A DNA stretch of 9,162 bases from CAZEPT01 sp964514225 (lineage in GTDB: Bacteria; Patescibacteriota; Minisyncoccia; Phycocordibacterales; UBA9973): assembly GCA_964514225.1 (NCBI GenBank), contig CAZEPT010000030.1, positions 1-9,162 of the forward strand, read 5' to 3'. Numbering within the stretch: the stretch's first letter is position 1; the number at the start of each line of letters is the position of its first letter. Both the position numbers and the translations under genes were made by a program. The notes under the pieces are model-generated. The model saw nothing but the letters and a program-made list of their open reading frames with translations. It was not told the DNA's origin and did no database searches. Shown here piece after piece: positions 1 to 4,190 of this stretch.

Positions 1-149
1 ATGCTAGAATTGGTGATATTAAAGAAGCAATAGGAAATTTTTCTGGAACAGAGGATGAGGCATTTGATTTAGTTCAAAAAATACATAAAGAAAAAAATCT
101 GGAACCGCTTAATTCTGACGATACTCCAATTTTAGAAAAGTTATCCTAG
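1..149 (+). CDS. 3' end of an unidentified gene (partial)
   Basis: An open frame enters from the left edge (first full codon at 3) and ends at TAG 147-149, giving 48 C-terminal residues. The peptide starts ARIGDIKEAIGNF and ends TPILEKLS. It is charged, contains no cysteine or membrane segment, and looks like a soluble helical tail. The other two plus frames have stops within the first 35 bases (TAG 4-6 and TAG 31-33), so this is the only plus frame that can be coding here. I do not recognise the family. Its coding sequence overlaps the end of the minus-strand recombinase-like stretch by 4 bases (146-149). The hairpin at 250-304 could serve as its terminator about 100 bases downstream. Confidence 0.55.
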   Translation, partial: ARIGDIKEAIGNFSGTEDEAFDLVQKIHKEKNLEPLNSDDTPILEKLS

Positions 150-265
150 TTCTGAAGTGCTACCATTGGAAACAGCTCAAAAATCTTAGAAAACTCAATA
201 TCTCTTTTAATTTGAACCCAGTTAAGAGTTCTAAACTCGTCCAGTACGGGGAGCTCGCAAAAATC
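146..265 (-). pseudogene. Possible C-terminal remnant of a recombinase
   Basis: Reading the minus strand from 265 to the stop at 148-146 gives 39 codons that look like protein: LPVLDEFRTLNWVQ, then a charged helix, ending FPMVALQN. An in-frame TAA at 268-266 blocks any longer frame. A short tail of the type 'D-x-F-R-T-L-N-W' followed by a charged amphipathic helix resembles, from memory, the extreme C-terminus of serine recombinases found in Parcubacteria. No catalytic domain is present in this window. If correct, the body of the gene was lost or replaced by the hairpin-rich DNA that begins just upstream in the minus sense. A chance open stretch is the main alternative. Confidence 0.22.
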
Positions 266-304
266 TTAAGTCCCCTTTCGGGGGCTTTTGATTTTTTGAG
301 CTCC
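250..304 (+). terminator. Long imperfect hairpin with T-run, terminator-like
   Basis: GGAGCTC (250-256) pairs with GAGCTCC (298-304). The helix continues as AAAAATC (259-265) with GATTTTT (290-296), leaving one bulged C at 258 and a G-T pair 257/297. After a 2x2 T internal loop it resumes as AAGTCCCC (268-275) with GGGGGCTT (280-287), closed by the tetraloop TTTC. The upper GC helix followed by TTTTGATTTTTT has the form of a plus-strand Rho-independent terminator and could end the gene finishing at 149. The lower helix re-pairs the T-run, which is unusual for a simple terminator, so this may instead be one arm of a structured RNA or mobile repeat. An outer ACTCG/CGAGT pairing (235-239 with 307-311) would extend it further. 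Confidence 0.4.
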
Positions 305-309
305 TCCGA

Positions 310-403
310 GTAAGCCACCTGCGTGGCTTACGTATAGGATGCGAAGAGCTTTTCCTTATCCACTGAAAGTGGATGGAAAAGGTGTACTGATCCTGTAAGG
401 ATC
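310..403. repeat. Cluster of three hairpins in a non-coding stretch
   Basis: Three further inverted repeats follow the 250-304 hairpin. (a) 310-318 with 323-331, a perfect 9-bp stem GTAAGCCAC/GTGGCTTAC and loop CTGC. (b) 349-355 with 375-381 (CTTTTCC/GGAAAAG), enclosing 358-363 with 369-374 (ATCCAC/GTGGAT) and loop TGAAA, with two bulged T at 356-357. (c) 389-393 with 399-403 (GATCC/GGATC), loop TGTAA. No intact gene occupies 150-474. The long minus-strand open frame across 231-497 has no recognisable domain and simply reads through these palindromes. The cluster lacks the RNase P, tmRNA and tRNA signatures I looked for. A structured RNA, a REP/MITE-like repeat and terminator debris remain possible. 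Confidence 0.5.
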
Positions 404-420
404 GAATCCGTTTATCATAT

Positions 421-448
421 TTGACTTTCTTTTTCAATATGTTAAAAT
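421..448 (+). promoter_or_regulatory. Sigma70-type promoter of the zinc-ribbon gene
   Basis: TTGACT (421-426) is followed after 16 bases by an extended -10, TG-T-TAAAAT (440-448). Predicted transcription start is near 455, giving about 20 nt of leader before ATG 475. It lies immediately after the hairpin cluster. Confidence 0.55.
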
Positions 449-474
449 TGAAACAAATATTAAAATCACAAAAA

Positions 475-600
475 ATGAAAAAGAGAATAATTTCCATGAT
501 TTATCGTATCTACGCATGTATAAGTTGTGGCACAATCTGTAACAAAAATGATGAATTTTGTAATAATTGTGGAGGTACCATTATTGAACCTGATGAATAA
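475..600 (+). CDS. Small zinc-ribbon protein, 41 residues
   Basis: ATG 475 opens a 41-codon gene ending at TAA 598-600. Two CxxCG-type knuckles are visible: C15-I-S-C18-G and C29-N-N-C32-G, spaced as in a classic four-cysteine zinc ribbon, with an extra C22 between them. The remainder is a short basic N-terminus and an acidic end (EPDE). This is the free-standing zinc-ribbon type; such domains bind nucleic acid or protein partners, and the partner cannot be read from the sequence. An in-frame ATG at 496 would give a 34-residue protein starting MIYRIY and is a credible alternative. The gene has its own predicted promoter (421-448) and a terminator (621-652), so it looks monocistronic. The bracketing signals make it more convincing than its size would suggest. 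Confidence 0.7.
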   Translation: MKKRIISMIYRIYACISCGTICNKNDEFCNNCGGTIIEPDE

Positions 601-620
601 TTAATTTAATTTATTATTCT

Positions 621-652
621 AAAACTGCACCTACTACTGGGCAGTTTTTTTT
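621..652 (+). terminator. Rho-independent terminator after the zinc-ribbon gene
   Basis: AAAACTGC (621-628) pairs perfectly with GCAGTTTT (641-648). CC/GG pairs can extend the helix inward past one unpaired A. The stem runs into eight T residues (645-652). It begins 21 bases after the stop codon. Confidence 0.8.
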
Positions 653-727
653 ATTTCTCCCCTACTATCCTCATTCGAACATCATCCCACACTTGAAACA
701 TAATAATAAAAACCTCATTGCACGCTA

Positions 728-736
728 TGCTATACT
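728..736 (+). promoter_or_regulatory. Extended -10 promoter, leaderless start at 743
   Basis: TG-C-TATACT (728-736) is an extended -10 element. Six bases separate it from ATG 743, so the expected transcription start falls on or beside the A of the start codon. No -35 consensus stands 17 bases upstream, as is common for extended -10 promoters. Confidence 0.6.
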
Positions 737-742
737 ACACAC

Positions 743-1642
743 ATGAGCACTCAGAAACACCACACATCAACCAAGCTGAAAGAAAAAATCACCGAAAAAC
801 ATAGAAAACTTTTATACGGAGGATTAATTATAATTCTTATCGCACTTCTCTCCCTGAGTATCATTTTTTATAAGTCTACGAATACTCCAAAAAATCCGCC
901 CCCTACGTCACAAGAAATACCTGTAGTGGAAGAAATTCCAGAAGAACCAAAACCACTGCTCCCCCATTACATCGAAATCGTCGGAGGATGTAACTGGGCA
1001 TTTGAAGGTGCGTGTATTAATTTGCGTTCTGGTCCTGGACTAGGCTCCCCAACACTCCGACCACTGCGTATGGGTATGGTCTTCAGAGTAGAACCAACTC
1101 CAGTCTACAGGGACGGGTACGATTGGTACAAGGTCATTTTTGATAAAAGAATTAGTTATCCAGAACGCATCACCGGAGATTGGTACATAGCGAAAGTCGA
1201 TCAAAAAGTTCGTGTTTTTGAAAATGTCGGTGATCTTGATTATACCAAAGAGACACCTCCCTCAAACAAACGTATCGTTGTGGACATTTCAGATCAGACG
1301 CTTCGCGCATACGAAGGTAACACACTTTTTATGGAAGAGTTAATTTCAACCGGAGTAGGGCTCGATGGAACTACAATTGGAAAATTTACCATTTTCAGAA
1401 AAACTCCGAGTCGCTACATGCAAGGACCACTCCCTGGCGCACCAGCGGAACAGTATTATGACCTCCCTGGTGTTTCTTGGGATCTCTATTTTAGTGCAGA
1501 TGGATCTGTTATTCATGGTGTCTACTGGCATAATAACTTTGGAAACCCAATGTCTCACGGCTGTGTTAATCAATCTCCTGAAAATGCAAAAAAACTATAC
1601 GAATGGGCTGACTTAGGAACCAAAGTAATCATAGAAGAGTAG
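743..1642 (+). CDS. Membrane-anchored L,D-transpeptidase with SH3-like domain
   Basis: This 299-residue protein should sit outside the membrane and form 3-3 peptidoglycan crosslinks. The order is: basic N-terminus; one membrane segment at about 24-43; a proline- and glutamate-rich linker at 50-75; a bacterial SH3-like domain at about 77-165 (INLRSGPG at 92-99); and a YkuD catalytic domain at about 176-298. The YkuD signature is complete: HGVYWHNNFG (258-267) followed by SHGCVN (271-276), with catalytic Cys274 and conserved His258 and His272. The SH3 domain has two cysteines (C83, C91) close enough for a disulfide. There is no lipobox, so the anchor is an uncleaved helix. ATG 743 is chosen because the predicted promoter abuts it and it precedes the basic N-terminus. 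The next gene starts 5 bases after the stop, indicating co-transcription. The assignment to this family is firm; the donor and acceptor stems are inferred from the family. Confidence 0.92.
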   Translation: MSTQKHHTSTKLKEKITEKHRKLLYGGLIIILIALLSLSIIFYKSTNTPKNPPPTSQEIPVVEEIPEEPKPLLPHYIEIVGGCNWAFEGACINLRSGPGLGSPTLRPLRMGMVFRVEPTPVYRDGYDWYKVIFDKRISYPERITGDWYIAKVDQKVRVFENVGDLDYTKETPPSNKRIVVDISDQTLRAYEGNTLFMEELISTGVGLDGTTIGKFTIFRKTPSRYMQGPLPGAPAEQYYDLPGVSWDLYFSADGSVIHGVYWHNNFGNPMSHGCVNQSPENAKKLYEWADLGTKVIIEE

Positions 1643-1647
1643 TACAC

Positions 1648-2208
1648 ATGAAAGAAGCTCTCGCAATCATTGCATCAATCCTTGCTCTTGTTGGGAATAT
1701 CCCCTACTTACGTGATGTTATACGAAAAAAAATACAACCCCACCCATACACGTGGCTTGTCTGGTCACTCGTTTCTCTGACGACATTTTTTGGAGGGTTG
1801 CAAAAAGGTGCAGGTATCGGCGCACTCCCGACTGGTGTCGCAGAATTGTTTACCATTATTATTTTTATTTTTTCGCTTCAGTACGGATTTAAACAGATCA
1901 GAAAAATTGACACCATTTTCCTCATCTGTGCACTACTCGGTTTCATTCCGTGGATTCTCACGAAAGACCCAACCATATCAGTCATCATCGTTGTCACGAT
2001 TGACCTCGTTGCATTTATTCCGACGCTGCGAAAAACATGGCACCACCCAAAATCAGAAACACCAATTCTCTATGCCATGAATGTCTCACGTCATATCCTT
2101 ACGCTCTTTTCCCTCGGGGCATATAACATAGCGACTACGCTTCACTCCATCGTCATGATTATCCTCAACACAACCATGACGACACTGATCTTGAGGAGTA
2201 AAAAATAA
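1648..2208 (+). CDS. PQ-loop-like integral membrane protein
   Basis: This 186-residue protein is almost entirely hydrophobic, with about six or seven membrane segments. It has two similar halves: GNIPYLRDVIRKK (16-28) after the first helix and VAFIPTLRKTWHH (121-133) after a later helix. Each is a proline at the end of a helix followed by a basic loop, with helices rich in W, P and T. This layout resembles the PQ-loop / SemiSWEET superfamily, whose members move sugars or amino acids or act as sensors, but the exact Pro-Gln pair is absent in both halves, so substrate and function cannot be stated. It starts 5 bases after the L,D-transpeptidase stop, with no promoter between, and is probably translated from the same mRNA. 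Short, charged loops (RKKIQPH, RKTWHHPKSE) probably face the cytoplasm. No terminator is visible after its TAA. Confidence 0.6.
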   Translation: MKEALAIIASILALVGNIPYLRDVIRKKIQPHPYTWLVWSLVSLTTFFGGLQKGAGIGALPTGVAELFTIIIFIFSLQYGFKQIRKIDTIFLICALLGFIPWILTKDPTISVIIVVTIDLVAFIPTLRKTWHHPKSETPILYAMNVSRHILTLFSLGAYNIATTLHSIVMIILNTTMTTLILRSKK

Positions 2209-2240
2209 TCACGCACCCATCAAATACACAGACGGTGTTA

Positions 2241-2249
2241 TGGTACACT
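2241..2249 (+). promoter_or_regulatory. Extended -10 promoter, leaderless start at 2256
   Basis: TG-G-TACACT (2241-2249) has the same form as the element before 743. It again leaves exactly six bases to an ATG, here at 2256. That decides the start: the longer frame opening at GTG 2235 would place the -10 box inside the coding sequence. Confidence 0.55.
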
Positions 2250-2255
2250 ATCACT

Positions 2256-3161
2256 ATGGATACAAAAAGACCCTTTCTACGAAAAATTCCTAAATGGGTA
2301 TTTGGGCTTTTACTCATACTCGTCATAATCGGCATCGTCACCGCTCATACTGAATATCGCTATCGCATGCTCGCACACCTGCAGAGCGGAAATGAGACCA
2401 CACTTCTTACTATGGACCAATCAATAGGCGCGCTCTCTCTATCAATCAAAGCACTCGAAGACCAAAACCAGGACCTCATGCTTATCTTAGAAAATGAACG
2501 AGCAAAGAGCGGAACGCTCCTCGACCAATTCAGTACTATTAAATCAAGTGTTGGTGATTTAGAAAAACTCGCCAAAACAGATCCGCAACTCCTCCAAAAA
2601 TACTCTAAAGTGTATTTCCTCAACGAAAACTACATTCCCATAAAACTCACCAATATTATTGAAGATTATCTCTTCAATAAGAACACTCCACTTCAGATAC
2701 ATGGAAGTGTCGCACCTTATTTGAAAAAACTTTTAGAAGCCTCACGAGATGATGATTTAGACTTAAAAATTATCTCGGCCTACAGGTCTTTTGGTACACA
2801 AGCAACCCTCAAATCAAGCTATAAGACTACTTACGGCACAACTAAAGCAAATCAGTTCTCAGCAGACCAAGGATATTCAGAACACCAGTTGGGCACAACG
2901 CTCGACTTTACCACAGCGTCTGTCGGCTCAACATTTGCCGGATTTGATAAAACACCTGAATATGCTTGGCTTCTTCAAAATGCCTACCGCTATGGATTTG
3001 TTCTGTCGTATCCTTCGAATAACAAGTACTACCAATTCGAACCCTGGCATTGGCGCTTTGTAGGCATAGAACTTGCAGAAAGACTTCATGATGAAGAAAA
3101 ATACTTTTACGATCTTGACCAGAGACAGATCAATGAATACCTTGGGTCTATTTTTGATTAG
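2256..3161 (+). CDS. Membrane-anchored VanY-type D,D-carboxypeptidase
   Basis: This 301-residue protein is a zinc peptidase of the VanY/M15B family, which removes the terminal D-alanine from peptidoglycan stem peptides. After a short basic N-terminus there is one membrane helix (about 14-30), then a predicted coiled coil rich in L, S, E and K (about 50-108), and the catalytic domain (about 165-285). Family landmarks are ISAYRS (173-178), SEHQLGTTLDF (208-218; zinc ligands His210 and Asp217) and EPWHWR (262-267; zinc ligand His265, catalytic Glu262). All are intact. Start ATG 2256 is preferred over GTG 2235 because a -10 box lies between them. The coiled coil suggests dimerisation or a reach through the wall; this is inference. 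It lies 47 bases after the PQ-loop gene and 3 bases before the next small gene. LdcB-type L,D-carboxypeptidase activity is an alternative specificity within the same fold. Confidence 0.88.
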   Translation: MDTKRPFLRKIPKWVFGLLLILVIIGIVTAHTEYRYRMLAHLQSGNETTLLTMDQSIGALSLSIKALEDQNQDLMLILENERAKSGTLLDQFSTIKSSVGDLEKLAKTDPQLLQKYSKVYFLNENYIPIKLTNIIEDYLFNKNTPLQIHGSVAPYLKKLLEASRDDDLDLKIISAYRSFGTQATLKSSYKTTYGTTKANQFSADQGYSEHQLGTTLDFTTASVGSTFAGFDKTPEYAWLLQNAYRYGFVLSYPSNNKYYQFEPWHWRFVGIELAERLHDEEKYFYDLDQRQINEYLGSIFD

Positions 3162-3164
3162 CGT

Positions 3165-3326
3165 ATGGACAAGAAACTAACATGGATGTCTATAATACTC
3201 TTTGGATTCATAGGAGGACTCATCCCAAAAATCTGGGGAGCGGGCATCTTTTCCTTGTGGGGACTACTGTTGAGTACGCTTGGCGCGCTTTTTGGGATTT
3301 GGATCGCCTACAGAATAAACCAATAG
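3165..3326 (+). CDS. Small two-helix membrane protein, 53 residues
   Basis: ATG 3165, three bases after the VanY stop, opens a 53-codon gene ending at TAG 3324-3326. After MDKKLTW there are two glycine-rich hydrophobic stretches (about 8-24 and 28-49) separated by PKIWGAG, ending with GIWIAYRINQ. The basic first residues and short basic tail are compatible with a hairpin having both ends in the cytoplasm. Small proteins with this layout and a G-I-W-x-x-Y-R/K ending are, from memory, widespread in Parcubacteria without known function. The tight spacing implies translational coupling to the carboxypeptidase. I cannot assign a role. Confidence 0.65.
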   Translation: MDKKLTWMSIILFGFIGGLIPKIWGAGIFSLWGLLLSTLGALFGIWIAYRINQ

Positions 3327-3335
3327 TATATGCAC

Positions 3336-3364
3336 TTGGTATTTAGCAAAAAATAGTATTTAAT
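3336..3364 (+). promoter_or_regulatory. Promoter of the SET-domain gene, leaderless start at 3371
   Basis: TTGGTA (3336-3341), a 17-base spacer and TTTAAT (3359-3364) form a sigma70-type promoter. Six bases then lead to ATG 3371, the third case of this exact spacing in the window. It favours ATG 3371 over the overlapping GTG at 3368. Confidence 0.55.
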
Positions 3365-3370
3365 AAAGTG

Positions 3371-3835
3371 ATGAAAATACCCAAGGTCATCGACCAAGAA
3401 AAATACAAAGTAAAGAAGGGTCTCAACGGCCTCGGACTCTTTGCAACAGAAACAATCAAAGATAAGTCATGGATTATTGAATACGTCGGTAAAAAATTAA
3501 CCAATAAACAATCTGAAAATCTGACGACGCAGTATCTCTTTGATGTGAGCGACACCTACACCATAGATGGAAGCCCAAGATATAACACTGCTCGGTACAT
3601 CAACTACTCTTGTAATCCAAACGCAGAAGCGTGGAATATTGAAGACCGAATTTTCATCCGAGCGATTAAACCCATCTTAGCTGGGAGTGAAATTACGTAT
3701 GATTATGGAAAAGAATTTTTTGATAAATTTATCAAACCTAAAGGATGTCATTGTGGAGCACCAGAGTGTAAATCCCCTGTTTCAAGTAAGAAAAAGAGTA
3801 GACCATCTGTTTTAAGCGCCAAAAAACCTAAATAA
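3371..3835 (+). CDS. SET-domain protein lysine methyltransferase
   Basis: This 154-residue protein is a compact SET domain with a complete post-SET motif; such enzymes transfer methyl groups from S-adenosylmethionine to lysine side chains. Landmarks are G-x-G-LFA (20-25), the cofactor/active-site block YINYSCNPN (76-84; canonical NHSCxPN with Tyr in place of His), and GSEITYDYG (105-113), which contains the expected catalytic tyrosine. The post-SET segment C126-H-C128-x4-C133 supplies three cysteines; with Cys81 of NYSC they can bind one zinc, as in eukaryotic SET enzymes. The tail from about 138 is lysine- and serine-rich (KKKSRP, AKKPK), suggesting a nucleic-acid or acidic-protein partner or automethylation. 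There is no pre-SET domain or signal peptide, so it should be cytoplasmic. The gene has its own promoter, and nothing nearby identifies the substrate; ribosomal or DNA-binding proteins are only guesses. Acquisition from a eukaryote or another bacterium cannot be judged here. Confidence 0.88.
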   Translation: MKIPKVIDQEKYKVKKGLNGLGLFATETIKDKSWIIEYVGKKLTNKQSENLTTQYLFDVSDTYTIDGSPRYNTARYINYSCNPNAEAWNIEDRIFIRAIKPILAGSEITYDYGKEFFDKFIKPKGCHCGAPECKSPVSSKKKSRPSVLSAKKPK

Positions 3836-3863
3836 AACCTTATCTAAAAGGCACCCCAACTTA

Positions 3864-3892
3864 TTGCAAAAAAAGGCATTATTTGATATACT
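3864..3892 (+). promoter_or_regulatory. Strong sigma70 promoter of secG
   Basis: TTGCAA (3864-3869), exactly 17 bases, then TATACT (3887-3892): the best promoter in the window. The expected start at about 3899-3900 leaves only 4-5 nt before ATG 3904. Confidence 0.7.
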
Positions 3893-3903
3893 AGTTTACG
3901 TAT

Positions 3904-4134
3904 ATGAATACTACTCTACAGTCAGCCGCACAAATGACACAGATTGCTTCAAGCATCCTTATGATCATTACCGTCTGCTTTCAACAATCAGACGCAAGTC
4001 TCGGAGCCTTCAGTGGCGATACAAGCAGCGGAGTGAAATTCACTCGCCGTGGTTTTGAAAAATTTCTCTACAGATTTACTATCTTTCTCGGGATGCTTTT
4101 CATCGTATCTTCTGTTTTTGTTATTTTGAAATAA
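3904..4134 (+). CDS. secG: Preprotein translocase subunit SecG
   Basis: SecG is the small accessory subunit of the SecYEG channel that assists SecA-driven export. This 76-residue protein has the family layout: membrane helix 1 at about 10-27, a polar loop with QQSDASLGAFSG (27-38), the conserved TRRGFEKFLYRFT (47-59), and helix 2 at about 57-74. The loop has the Gly/Ser-rich 'DASLG...SG' stretch and the conserved basic segment typical of SecG before helix 2. Length matches normal SecG proteins (about 70-80 residues). It begins just after a strong promoter and may be the first gene of a unit with the solute-binding protein 55 bases downstream, although that gene also has a candidate -10 of its own. 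No Shine-Dalgarno sequence precedes the ATG. Confidence 0.88.
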   Translation: MNTTLQSAAQMTQIASSILMIITVCFQQSDASLGAFSGDTSSGVKFTRRGFEKFLYRFTIFLGMLFIVSSVFVILK

Positions 4135-4157
4135 CAACGAGAGTATCTATTTTTATA

Positions 4158-4163
4158 TATAAT
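4158..4163 (+). promoter_or_regulatory. Candidate -10 box before the solute-binding protein gene
   Basis: A consensus TATAAT sits in an AT-rich run (4151-4169) between secG and the next gene. No clear -35 hexamer is placed 17 bases upstream. Overlapping alternatives (e.g. TATATT 4163-4168) make the exact start uncertain. Confidence 0.4.
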
Positions 4164-4172
4164 ATATTAGTC

Positions 4173-4190
4173 TATGCACATTAGTGCATA
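4173..4190 (+). promoter_or_regulatory. Hairpin abutting the solute-binding protein start
   Basis: TATGCAC (4173-4179) and GTGCATA (4184-4190) form a perfect 7-bp stem with loop ATTA. Its last base is the A of ATG 4190, so folding would hide that start codon. It could be an operator palindrome, an mRNA control element or chance in AT-rich DNA. Confidence 0.35.

Noticed and set aside
385..412. GGATCGAATCC resembling a tRNA T-arm
   Set aside because: The expected G-TTCRANN-C loop with a 5-bp stem is not formed, and no acceptor, D or anticodon arms can be placed around it on either strand; it is better explained by the GATCC/GGATC hairpin.
225..415. tmRNA or RNase P RNA in the hairpin cluster
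   Set aside because: No tRNA-like ends with a tag-peptide frame, and no conserved RNase P core motif, could be seen on either strand.
231..497. 88-residue minus-strand open frame across the hairpin region
   Set aside because: It reads straight through several perfect palindromes, has no recognisable domain, and overlaps the zinc-ribbon gene and its promoter; its basic, low-complexity C-terminal half is what translated inverted repeats look like.
2235..2258. GTG start giving a 308-residue carboxypeptidase
   Set aside because: The extra seven residues overlap the extended -10 element, and ATG 2256 fits the promoter spacing seen at other genes.
3836..3863. Weak CCTT/AAGG inverted repeat as a terminator of the SET gene
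   Set aside because: Only four base pairs with no following T-run; not distinguishable from chance.
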